In this document: positions 1 through 8,191 of the stretch, piece by piece
Layout: every line of letters starts with the position of its first letter
Numbering within the stretch: the stretch's first letter is position 1
Assembly: GCF_025061645.1 (NCBI RefSeq)
Contig: NZ_JANYMP010000054.1
Coordinates: forward strand, 1 to 38,332
Source of the DNA: Umezawaea endophytica
Lineage (GTDB): Bacteria; Actinomycetota; Actinomycetes; Mycobacteriales; Pseudonocardiaceae
DNA length: 38,332 bases
Direction of reading: 5' to 3'
Notes under the pieces: model-generated
What the model saw: the letters and a program-made list of their open reading frames with translations, nothing else
What the model was told of the DNA's origin: nothing
Databases searched by the model: none
Made by a program: the position numbers and the translations under genes

Positions 1-899
<899 letters not shown>

Positions 900-903
<4 letters not shown>

Positions 904-3110
904 CCGAGTCCACTTCGGCCCCGACGTCCACCTACCGGCTCCAGCTCCGACCGGGCTTCGGCTTCGCCGAGGCCGCCGAGGTGGTCGACTACCTCGAACG
1001 GCTCGGCGTCGGCGCGGTCTACGCGTCCCCGGTCCTCGACGCCGCACCGGGTTCCACGCACGGCTACGACGTGGTGGACCCGACCCGCGCCCGGCCCGAA
1101 CTGGGCGGGGAGGAGGGGCGGCTGGCGCTGAGCGGGAAGGTGTCCGCCGCTGGCCTCGGGTTCGTCCTCGACATCGTCCCCAACCACATGTCCGTCGCCG
1201 AACCGGAGGCGGACCCGTGGTGGTGGGACGTGCTGAAGCACGGCCAGGAGTCCCGCTACGCCAAGTACTTCGACATCGACTGGGCCGCCGGTCCGGTGCT
1301 GGTGCCGATCCTCGGTGACGAGGGCGAGCCGACGACCGAGGGCGACGTGGTCACGTACTACGACCACCGCCTGCCGGTGTCGGAGCACTACCGGCTCGTG
1401 CACTGGCGGCGGGCCAACGAGGAGCTGAACTACCGGCGGTTCTTCGACATCACTACGCTCGCCGCGGTGCGCGTCGAGGACCCGGAGGTCTTCGAGGCCA
1501 CGCACGGCGAGGTGCTGCGCTGGGTCGCGGCGGGCCAGGTGACCGGCCTGCGGGTCGACCACCCGGACGGCCTCGCCGACCCCGGCGGGTACTTCCGGAT
1601 GCTCAAGGAGCGGTCCGGCGTCTGGATCGTGGCGGAGAAGATCCTCGGTGTCGGCGAGCCGCTGCCGTCGAGTTGGCCGGTCGAGGGCACCACCGGCTAC
1701 GACGCGCTGCGCGAGGTCTGCGGGATCTTCGTCGACCCGAGCGCCGAGGAGCGGTTCACCGCGCTGGCCGCCGAACTGGGCCAGGAAACGGACTTCGAGG
1801 CCGTCGAGCACACCTGCCGCACGCTCGTGACGGACTCGATCCTGCGGGCCGAGGTCCGTCGGATCGGGGCACTCGTCCAGGGCGTCGACCAGGCGGACGC
1901 CGAGGCGGCCGTCGCGGGCGTGATGGTCAACTTCCCGGTGTACCGGTCGTACCTGCCCGAGGGCGAGCGGAACTGGGCGACGGCGGTGTCGAGGGTGAAG
2001 GGCGCCGAGGCGCTGGACGAGCAGGTCCGCGCGGACCCGACCGGCGAACTGGCGACCAGGATCCAGCAGACGTCCGGCATGGTCGTCGCCAAGGGCACCG
2101 AGGACACCGCGTTCTACCGGTACACCCGGTTCGCGGCGCTCAACGAGGTCGGCGGCGCGCCGGACCGCTTCGGCGTGCCCGTGGAGGAGTTCCACACCCT
2201 TGCGGCGCAACGGGATTCGGCGCTGCCGGAGTCCATGACGACACTGTCCACCCACGACACCAAGCGTTCCGAGGACGTGCGGGCCCGGCTGGCCGTGCTG
2301 TCCGAGCTGCCGGACGAGTTCGGCGGCCTGGTGCGGGAGTGGACGAAGCGCCACGGCATCGACGAGCCGTCGCTGAACCTGTTGGCGTGGCAGACGATCG
2401 TGGGCGCGTGGCCCATCGGCCCCGAACGGCTGCGCGACTACCTGGACAAGGCCGCGAAGGAGTCGAAGCTCCGCACGACGTGGGTCGACCACGACGAGGA
2501 GTTCGAGGCCGCCGTGGCGGCGTGGCCGGGGCAGGTGCTCGGTGACGCGGTGACGCGGGGCGAGATCGAGGCGTTCGTCGGCCGGATCCGCGGCGCGGGC
2601 TGGTCGAACGCACTGGGCCAGAAGCTGGTGCAGCTCACCGCTCCCGGCGTGCCGGACGTGTACCAGGGCACCGAGCTGTGGGACCTGTCGCTGGTCGACC
2701 CGGACAACCGGCGGCCCGTCGACTACGCGGTCCGGCGCGAGCTGCTGGCGCGGATCGAGGACTGGTGGCTGCCGGAGGTCGACGAGACCGGGGCGGCCAA
2801 ACTCCTGGTGGTGCAACGAGCCCTGCGCCTGCGCCGGAACCGGCCTGAGCTGTTCCGGGGCTACCGCCCGCTGCCCGCCGAGGGCGTCGCGGCCGACCAC
2901 CTCGTGGCGTTCCACCGGTCACCGGACCTCGTGGTCGTCGCGACGCGGCTGCCGCTGGGCCTCGCGGCCGCGGGCGGCTGGCGCGACACCGTGCTGCCGC
3001 TGCCGCCGGGGGAGTGGACGGACGTGCTGAACGGGCGGGAGGCGGGCACGTCGGTGGCGGGCCTGCTGAAGCGGTACCCGGTCGCGCTGCTGGTGCGGGA
3101 GACCTCGTGA
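900..3110 (+). CDS. treY: Malto-oligosyltrehalose synthase TreY
   Basis: Converts the reducing-end alpha-1,4 bond of malto-oligosaccharides to alpha,alpha-1,1, giving maltooligosyl-trehalose, the first step of the TreYZ trehalose pathway (cytoplasmic GH13). The ATG at 900 overlaps the glgX stop and begins directly before the conserved STYRLQLRPGFGF; the 736-aa length suits the family. Visible GH13 landmarks are YASPVLDAAPGSTHGYD, DIVPNHM, the nucleophile-region GLRVDHPDGLADP, the acid/base region VWIVAEKIL, and TTLSTHDTKRSEDVRARL. The frame is open further upstream, but that stretch is antisense-like translation of glgX in another frame. The stop overlaps the treZ GTG (GTGA at 3107-3110). Confidence 0.96.
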
Positions 3111-4867
3111 CGTTCTCCGTGTGGGCTCCCAAGGCGGAGCGGGTCCGCGTGCGCGTGGACGGTGTCGAGCACGCCATGGCGGCGGGAGCCGAAGGCTGGT
3201 GGTCCGCCGCCGTCGACGGCACGGACTACGCGTTCCTGCTGGACGACTCCGACGACGCGCTGCCGGACCCGCGGTCGGTGTGGCAGCCGGACGGCGTGCA
3301 CGGACCGTCGCGCCGGTACGACCACTCGGCGTTCGGGTGGACCGACGGCGGCTGGACCGGGCGCGCGCTGCCCGGCGGGGTGGTCTACGAGCTGCACATC
3401 GGCACGTTCACCCCGGAAGGCACGCTGGACTCGGCCATCGGCAAGCTCGACCACCTGGTGGACCTCGGCGTCACGCTCGTCGAGGTGCTGCCGGTGAACT
3501 CCTTCGACGGCACCGCGGGCTGGGGCTACGACGGCGTGCTGTGGGGCGCGGTGCACGAGCCCTACGGCGGTCCGGACGCGTTCAAGCGGTTCGTGGACGC
3601 CTGCCACGCCAAGGGGCTCGGCGTGCTGCTCGACGTGGTCTACAACCACCTCGGGCCGTCCGGCGCGTACCTCGACCGGTTCGGCCCGTACTTCGCGGGC
3701 CAGAACGACTGGGGTCCAGGCCTCAACCTCGACGGCTCCGGTTCGGACGAGGTCCGCCGGTACGTCGTCGACAACGCGCTCGGCTGGCTGCGGGACTTCC
3801 ACGTCGACGGGCTGAGGCTCGACGCCGTGCACGCGCTGCTGGACCGGCGCGCCACGCACCTGCTGGAGGAGTTGGCCGTCGAGGTCGACGCTCTTTCGGC
3901 GGGTGTCGGGCGGCCGTTGACGCTGATCGCCGAGTCGGACCTCAACGACGCGAAGCTCGTGACGGCTCGTGAGGGTGGCGGGTACGGGTTGCAGGCGCAG
4001 TGGTCGGACGACCTGCACCACTGCCTGCACGTGGCGCTGACGGGGGAGACCCACGGCTACTACGCCGACTTCGCCGAGCCGGGCGCGCTGGCCAGGACGT
4101 TGCGCGAGGTGTTCTTCCACGCGGGCACGTGGTCGTCGTTCCGCGGTCGCACGCACGGCCGTCCGGTCGACACGCGGGTGCTGCCCGGCTACCGGTTCCT
4201 GGCGTACCTCCAGAACCACGACCAGATCGGCAACCGCGCCACCGGCGACCGGATGTCCGCGACGGTGTCACCGGGTCTGCTGGCGTGCGGCGCGGCGATC
4301 GTGTTCTGCTCGCCGTTCACCCCGATGATCTTCATGGGGGAGGAGTGGGCCGCGAGCACGCCGTGGCAGTTCTTCGCGTCCTTCCCGGACCCGGAGCTGG
4401 CGAACGCGGTCCGCACCGGCAGGCGCCGCGAGTTCGGCGCGCACGGCTGGGGCGAGGCCGAGGTGCCGGACCCGATGGACCCGGCGACGGTCGAGCGGTC
4501 GAAGCTGCTGTGGGCCGAGGCGGACGAGCCGGGGCACCGCGACGTGCTCGACCTGTACCGGTCGCTCATCGCGCTGCGCCGCGCCCACCCCGAACTGGCG
4601 GATCCCCGGCTGGACGAGTTCTCCGTCGAGCAGATGGGGACCGTGCTGCTCCTGCGCCGCGGCGACCTGCGGCTGGTGTGCAACCTCGGCGCCACCGCGG
4701 TCACCCAGTCGCTGGACGTCGCGAGCGGCTGGGTGCTGCTCGCGTCCGGCGACGTGGCGTTGGTGGACCAGGCGATCAGGCTGCCCGCCGAGTCGTTCGC
4801 GGTGGTTCAGGCGACCGGCTCGTCGTCCAACCAGCCCACGTCGGCGAGCCGTTCAGCCAGGAGCTGA
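3107..4867 (+). CDS. treZ: Malto-oligosyltrehalose trehalohydrolase TreZ
   Basis: Releases trehalose from maltooligosyl-trehalose made by TreY (GH13). The start is the GTG at 3107, overlapping the treY stop; it gives VTFSVWAPKAERVRVRVDG, the expected N-terminal CBM48-like beta domain, and a 586-aa protein of normal size. Barrel motifs in order: VYELHIGTFTPEGT, GWGYDGVLW, LLDVVYNHLGPSG, the nucleophile region GLRLDAVHALLD, the acid/base IAESDLNDAK, and the transition-state site LQNHDQIGNRA. Third gene of the coupled glgX-treY-treZ operon, so trehalose is made from stored glycogen. Its last 61 bp overlap, tail to tail, the 3' end of the ANTAR gene on the minus strand. Confidence 0.96.
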   Translation: MTFSVWAPKAERVRVRVDGVEHAMAAGAEGWWSAAVDGTDYAFLLDDSDDALPDPRSVWQPDGVHGPSRRYDHSAFGWTDGGWTGRALPGGVVYELHIGTFTPEGTLDSAIGKLDHLVDLGVTLVEVLPVNSFDGTAGWGYDGVLWGAVHEPYGGPDAFKRFVDACHAKGLGVLLDVVYNHLGPSGAYLDRFGPYFAGQNDWGPGLNLDGSGSDEVRRYVVDNALGWLRDFHVDGLRLDAVHALLDRRATHLLEELAVEVDALSAGVGRPLTLIAESDLNDAKLVTAREGGGYGLQAQWSDDLHHCLHVALTGETHGYYADFAEPGALARTLREVFFHAGTWSSFRGRTHGRPVDTRVLPGYRFLAYLQNHDQIGNRATGDRMSATVSPGLLACGAAIVFCSPFTPMIFMGEEWAASTPWQFFASFPDPELANAVRTGRRREFGAHGWGEAEVPDPMDPATVERSKLLWAEADEPGHRDVLDLYRSLIALRRAHPELADPRLDEFSVEQMGTVLLLRRGDLRLVCNLGATAVTQSLDVASGWVLLASGDVALVDQAIRLPAESFAVVQATGSSSNQPTSASRSARS

Positions 4868-5307
4868 CCGGCCAGCGTCAGCTCGTCGGCCAACTGTCTT
4901 CGCACGTCGGCAGGCGCACCGTCCAGGCGGTGCGCCGCCTCGTGCGCGGCCACGAGCTGCCGCGCCGCCTCCACCACGTCCGCACCGGGCCACTGCGCCT
5001 CTTCCGCCCGTTCGTGCGGCTCGACCGGCAGGTGCACCGACCGCACCGCCTGCCGCGGCCCGAGTTCACCCGCGAGGTCGACGAGCTTCACCGCGATCGA
5101 GTGAAGCTTCACGTTGTGGTGCTGCGACATCCGGACGAGCAACTGGAAGCCCTGCTGCGGGGTGAGGCCCTGGACGGCCGCGATCAGACCCGTGGCCTGA
5201 CCGATCACCGTGCGGGTCTGCAACGCCTTGCGCAGGCCCGCGACCTCAGCCTCAAGGCCGGCGATCCGCGCGCTCAGCGGATCCACCTGACCGTCATCCC
5301 CGACCAC
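4807..5307 (-). CDS. ANTAR-domain RNA-binding antitermination regulator
   Basis: ANTAR proteins bind paired RNA hairpins and prevent transcription termination. The ANTAR domain covers about residues 15-77: a leading coiled-coil helix (RIAGLEAEVAGLRKALQTR), then VIGQATGLI, GLTPQQGFQLLVRMSQ and NVKLHSIAVKLVD, matching the family pattern. The other roughly 90 residues are helical and Ala/Glu-rich, with no recognised GAF, REC or PAS sensor. I chose the GTG at 5307 because a GAGAGGA ribosome site sits 8 bases upstream; the frame stays open to 5454, but that N-terminus is not ANTAR-like. 166 aa. The 3' end overlaps treZ by 61 bp on the opposite strand. A strong leader hairpin lies at 5433-5456. Lacking a sensor domain, it may be set by its expression level or a partner protein; that is inference. 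Confidence 0.87.
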   Translation of the reverse strand: MVGDDGQVDPLSARIAGLEAEVAGLRKALQTRTVIGQATGLIAAVQGLTPQQGFQLLVRMSQHHNVKLHSIAVKLVDLAGELGPRQAVRSVHLPVEPHERAEEAQWPGADVVEAARQLVAAHEAAHRLDGAPADVRRQLADELTLAGQLLAERLADVGWLDDEPVA

Positions 5308-5432
5308 GGTCGGGCTCCTCTCACACGTCGGGACACGGAAGCCATGCCAGAACGCGCGGGAGACGGCCAGCGGAAAGCTCAGGCAAGCCCACCGCGCGAC
5401 GTCGGCACACTGCCGTCGTCCCTCGCTGACAC

Positions 5433-5456
5433 GGGTGCCCTCCGGAGAGGACACCC
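5433..5456 (-). promoter_or_regulatory. Leader hairpin with UNCG-type tetraloop upstream of the ANTAR gene
   Basis: On the minus strand this reads as a 10-bp stem (one G-U pair) closed by the tetraloop UCCG on a C-G pair, a stable UNCG-class cap. It lies about 125 bases 5' of the chosen ANTAR start, so it would be in its mRNA leader if transcription begins upstream. It could equally work as a terminator for plus-strand transcription. It lacks the AGNNNG hexaloops of classical ANTAR target RNAs. Confidence 0.45.
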
Positions 5457-5516
5457 GATGGCTTGCGGCTGGCTTTTCAACCGCTAACGATCACCGTAGT
5501 ACACCGGTCGATCGCT

Positions 5517-5541
5517 GTTTACCTCCGGTCACCGCGGGTAC
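5517..5541 (+). promoter_or_regulatory. SigB/SigF-type stress promoter of the csbD-like gene
   Basis: GTTT at 5517-5520, a 15-base spacer, and GGGTAC at 5536-5541 match the actinobacterial SigB/SigF-family consensus (GTTT-N14-16-GGGTAY). The predicted transcript start near 5548 leaves a short leader of about 33 bases carrying GGAGAGGA just before the ATG at 5581. The regulated gene is a CsbD homologue, whose Bacillus namesake belongs to the SigB regulon. Confidence 0.75.
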
Positions 5542-5580
5542 CCGAGGTCCAGACCAACCGTCGAGTGGAGAGGATCGGTC

Positions 5581-5757
5581 ATGGGTGCCGAGGACAAGAT
5601 CAGCAACAAGGCCGAGGAACTCAAGGGCCGCGCCAAGGAAGCCGTCGGAGACGCCACGGACAACGAGCAGTGGCAGGCCGAAGGCCGCGCGGAGCGCGCC
5701 AAGGGTTCGCTCAAGCAGGCAGGCGAGAAGGTCAAGGACGCGTTCCGCAAGGACTGA
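5581..5757 (+). CDS. CsbD family stress protein (58 aa)
   Basis: Small, hydrophilic, lysine/glutamate-rich helical protein of the CsbD family, widespread and induced in general stress; its molecular role is unknown. The sequence begins MGAEDKISNKAEELKGRAKE, continues with AVGDATDNEQWQAEGRAE and ends with KGSLKQAGEKVKDAFRKD, covering the whole family domain. The ATG at 5581 is preceded by GGAGAGGA at 5566-5573. The stop TGA is at 5755-5757. It sits behind a consensus stress-sigma promoter (5517-5541) and is transcribed away from the ANTAR gene. Monocistronic: the next 0.94 kb contains no gene. Confidence 0.93.
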   Translation: MGAEDKISNKAEELKGRAKEAVGDATDNEQWQAEGRAERAKGSLKQAGEKVKDAFRKD

Positions 5758-5943
5758 TTTTTAGGGTTGATTGCTAGGGCTGATCGTTTTTGGGGTGAAG
5801 TGCTGAGGTGGAGCGCCGTCGACACCGTTCTGTGGGGACGGGGTTGGCGGCGTTTTGCTGTGTGGGGGAGGGGATGGCGCTTAGTTGTGGGTAACCCCTG
5901 GCTTGCAAGTCGCCTGGTCTCCCCCCGCTCGCGCAATTGTCGT

Positions 5944-6004
5944 CATGGCCGACCACATCTTGTCAAGGCGGGAAAGATGCCTTGACAAGATGTGGTCGGC
6001 CATG
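5944..6004. repeat. Perfect 26-bp inverted repeat with 9-base loop
   Basis: Left arm 5944-5969 and right arm 5979-6004 are exact reverse complements over 26 bp; the loop is GGGAAAGAT. The arms contain TTGACAAGATGTGGTCGG. As RNA this would be an extremely stable hairpin, far longer than a normal terminator, with no U-tract on either side. It lies 187 bp past the csbD-like stop. It may be a dispersed palindromic (REP/MITE-like) element or a bidirectional terminator. Confidence 0.85.
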
Positions 6005-6167
6005 AGGGCGCTTGGGATCGGGGGGCAGGGTGGGGGCTGAGCCCAGAGCCCTGGATCTGCGGCAACGTCGTGGGTGGGTTGCATGCCAAAGGTGGTCGGC
6101 CTGGTGGGTGATCGCGTCGGGAGGTGGTGGGTGGGTTTTCACACGAAAGGGGAATGGGAGCCAAGGT

Positions 6168-6300
6168 GCTCCAGCGTGGTCGAGCAGCAGGCAATCCCAA
6201 GGTGGCTGCATCGACATTTGAAGGCGGTCTGGTCGCCGAGCGGTCCCGGGTTGTGGGTGGCTCCAGGCTGTTCAGTCACTTGGTCGAGCAGGTTCGAATC
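6168..6300 (+). other. tRNA-like fragments (possible tRNA relics)
   Basis: At 6168-6185 GCTC and GAGC form a 4-bp stem around CAGCGTGGTC, closely resembling a tRNA D-arm, followed by TCCCA in the place of an anticodon loop. A second D-arm-like stretch (TTCAGTCACTTGGTCGAGCA, 6271-6290) runs straight into GGTTCGAATC (6291-6300), the T-loop consensus, with no anticodon arm between. TGGTCGAGCAG occurs twice (6178-6188, 6281-6291). The stems needed for an intact acceptor, anticodon or T arm do not pair, so I do not call a functional tRNA. Confidence 0.3.
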
Positions 6301-6431
6301 AACTGGGTGCCGCTGGTCGCTCAAGTCGGTCGGCCATCCAGGTCGCCCGCCCGCTGAACGCCCGCTCGGGGTAGCGGGTCACCGACCCCGCCCACGGCCA
6401 CTCATCCAGCGCCCCGATCACAACCAAACCG

Positions 6432-6577
6432 GTCCCGGAAAAGGGACGACCCCCGGACCGTTTACCCGCACGAGGTGCGGGCCGAGCTGGACTGGGCTCG
6501 GGGTGCCGGGGGTCGGGTGCCTGCCTGGGACTCGCCAGGCCGCTCCGGAAAGGGTCCCTAACGGGCGGTCCTAGCGG
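6432..6577. ncRNA. Candidate structured RNA with a three-way junction
   Basis: Successive perfect helices were found by eye. Hairpin GTCCC/GGGAC (6432-6447). Outer 9-bp helix 6448-6456 with 6506-6514, enclosing two hairpins, CCCGCA/TGCGGG (6465-6481) and CCGAGC/GCTCGG (6482-6501). Then hairpin GCCTGG/CCAGGC (6523-6540), and a closing CCGCT/AGCGG pair (6540-6544 with 6573-6577). The density of consecutive helices is high even for GC-rich DNA. Strand and promoter are unknown, and I do not recognise it as a known Rfam class. Confidence 0.35.
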
Positions 6578-6701
6578 ACGGACACCTCACGAAAAGTCCT
6601 GTAGCTATACAACTTCGGACCACCTCCTTCCTCGTGTAAGACCAAACTAAGCGCGAATCCCAGACCCGGCAACGGATATGGCCCACGTCACACCTCACCC
6701 A

Positions 6702-7532
6702 TCAGGCGTAGTCCGTTGACCTGCTGGTTTCCGCCCACGCCTCTGCTTCCCGCGCTCGATCGGCCCCGGATTCGAGTGCGAACCGCAGTGCGTCCGAGCC
6801 GAGCAGCAGTCGCAGTGGCGGGTCGGCCAGGTCGACTATCCCGACGATCGCTTCGGCTGCCCGAACCGGGTCGCCGGGTTGGTTCCCGTCCGCTGCCACG
6901 CGGTACCGGTGCAGTGCGCCCACTGTCGACTCGTACTCCGGTCCGACCGGCCCTAGGCGCATCGAACTTCCGCCCCACTCCGTTCGGAAGGCTCCCGGTT
7001 CGATGATCGTCACTTTCACCCCGAACGGCGCGACCTCGTTGTGCAGCACCTCGGAGAAGCCCTCCACCGCGTACTTCGCCGTCTGGTACGCGGCCATGCC
7101 GGGGGTGCCGCCGACCCGGCCGCCGATGGACGAGAACTGCAAGAAGTGCCCCGACCGCTGTTCCCGCAACACGGGCAGCGCTGCCTTCGTCACGTTCACC
7201 ACCCCGAACAGGTTCGTCTCGACCTGCGCGCGGAAGTCGTCGTCCGGTGTGTGTTCGATCGGCGCGGAGTTCGCGTAGCCCGCGTTGTTCGCGACCACGT
7301 CCAACGAGCCGAACGCCTCCACGGCCGTGCGCACGGCCGAGGCCGCCGCGGCGGGGTCGGTCACGTCTAGTGCGGTGGTGCGGACGTGGTCGCCGTACTT
7401 CGCCGTGAGGTCGTCCAGGTCGGCGGGGTTGCGGGCGGTGGCGACGACGTTGTCGCCGTGTTCCAGCGCGGCTTTCGCCAGTTCCCGGCCTAGTCCGCGG
7501 GAGCTGCCGGTGATGAGCCAGGTCTTGGCCAT
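6702..7532 (-). CDS. Short-chain dehydrogenase/reductase (classical SDR)
   Basis: NAD(P)-dependent oxidoreductase of unknown substrate. Rossmann glycine motif TGSSRGLG at residues 8-15, NNAG at 82-85, catalytic Ser near 134, and the YxxxK pair Y149/K153 in AAYQTAK; 276 aa, normal for the family. The arginine in TARNP after strand 2 favours NADP(H). The ATG at 7530-7532 has AAGAGG a few bases upstream. Divergent from a TetR-family repressor, with two copies of a 14-bp motif in between, so its expression is probably released by a TetR ligand that may be its substrate or a related molecule. Confidence 0.92.
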   Translation of the reverse strand: MAKTWLITGSSRGLGRELAKAALEHGDNVVATARNPADLDDLTAKYGDHVRTTALDVTDPAAAASAVRTAVEAFGSLDVVANNAGYANSAPIEHTPDDDFRAQVETNLFGVVNVTKAALPVLREQRSGHFLQFSSIGGRVGGTPGMAAYQTAKYAVEGFSEVLHNEVAPFGVKVTIIEPGAFRTEWGGSSMRLGPVGPEYESTVGALHRYRVAADGNQPGDPVRAAEAIVGIVDLADPPLRLLLGSDALRFALESGADRAREAEAWAETSRSTDYA

Positions 7533-7548
7533 GATCGCCTCTTCTTGT

Positions 7549-7614
7549 AACCGACCGGTTGGATACTTCCAGGGAACGCCTCGGGCCGGCGTCTGTCAAC
7601 CGACCGTTTGGTTG
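7549..7614. promoter_or_regulatory. Paired TetR operators in the SDR/TetR divergent promoter
   Basis: AACCGACCGGTTGG (7549-7562) and AACCGACCGTTTGG (7598-7611) match at 13 of 14 positions and lie 49 bp apart. The first contains the palindrome AACCG-AC-CGGTT; the second sits within CAACC...GGTTG (7597-7614). The second lies between a probable -35 region (CTGTCA near 7593) and a -10 TAACCT (7616-7621) of the TetR gene; the first is close to the SDR start. This placement suits autorepression and repression of the SDR gene. Confidence 0.7.
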
Positions 7615-7627
7615 CTAACCTCACCGG

Positions 7628-8188
7628 GTGATCCGAGACGCTGAGCGCACCAGGAAACGGCTGTTGGAGGCCGCGACGGCGGAGTTCGCCGAGGTGGGGA
7701 TCGCGGGTGCGCGGGTGAACCGGATCGCGGAGGTCGCGGGGTGCAACAAGGCGATGCTGTACGCGTACTACGGCAGCAAGGACCTGCTGTTCGACGCGGT
7801 GTTCACGGCGCACGTGGCGGAGTTCCTGGAGCGGGTGCCGTTCGACGCGCGGGATCTGCCCGCTTACGCCGGGCGGTTGCACGACCACTTCGAGGAGAAC
7901 CCCGCCGCGCAGCGCCTGGCGGTCTGGTACCGGCTGGAACGGCCGGGCAGCGCGCACCTGGACGCCGTGGTCGACATCAACCGGACCCGGCTCGACGAGG
8001 TGGCGCGGGCGCAGGCCGACGGGGTGCTGGCGGACCACTACCCGCCCGCCGCGCTGCTCGCGCTGGTCCAGGCCGTGAGCACGTCGTGGTCGTCGATGAA
8101 CCCGGAGTTCGAGGTGTTCGCGCCCGCGGACCGGGAGCGCCGCCGGGCCGCCGTGGTCGACGCGGTGCGACGGCTGACCGCTCCCTGA
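7628..8188 (+). CDS. TetR family transcriptional regulator
   Basis: 186-aa one-component repressor. The N-terminal TetR_N HTH spans about residues 8-52: TRKRLLEAATAEFAEVG, then VNRIAEVAGCNKAMLYAYYG, the usual helix-turn-helix ending in the AYYGSKDLLF signature. The C-terminal ligand domain is helical, with an AVWYRLERPGS segment seen in relatives that regulate oxidoreductases. The start is the GTG at 7628. It lies 7 bases after the -10 hexamer TAACCT, so the message is probably leaderless. It very likely represses itself and the divergent SDR gene through the paired operators at 7549-7614. The ligand is unknown. Confidence 0.92.
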   Translation: MIRDAERTRKRLLEAATAEFAEVGIAGARVNRIAEVAGCNKAMLYAYYGSKDLLFDAVFTAHVAEFLERVPFDARDLPAYAGRLHDHFEENPAAQRLAVWYRLERPGSAHLDAVVDINRTRLDEVARAQADGVLADHYPPAALLALVQAVSTSWSSMNPEFEVFAPADRERRRAAVVDAVRRLTAP

Positions 8189-8191
8189 GCG

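Larger units (their letters stand above)
5758..6701. other. Gene-free convergent intergenic region with structured elements
   Basis: A 0.94-kb stretch between the 3' ends of the csbD-like gene (plus) and the SDR gene (minus). The open frames here, the longest 166 aa at 6074-6574, show no recognisable domain or actinobacterial codon pattern. Base composition is visibly less GC-rich than the flanks, with runs such as TTTTTAGGGTTGATT at its start. Three items are separately described: a perfect inverted repeat at 5944-6004, tRNA-like fragments around 6168-6300, and a densely paired block at 6432-6577. Because both neighbours end here, no promoter for them is expected; any RNA would need its own. 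Confidence 0.7.

Noticed and set aside
5308-5454. Longer N-terminus for the ANTAR protein from ATG 5454
   Set aside because: The added 49 residues are not family-like, cross a strong hairpin, and a better ribosome site precedes the GTG at 5307.
6168-6300. Functional tRNA gene call
   Set aside because: Acceptor, anticodon and T stems do not pair; only isolated D-arm and T-loop signatures are present.
6074-6574. 166-codon plus-strand frame in the convergent gap
   Set aside because: No domain, biased composition, and it translates tRNA-like sequence (CSSVVEQ is a typical product of translating a D-arm).
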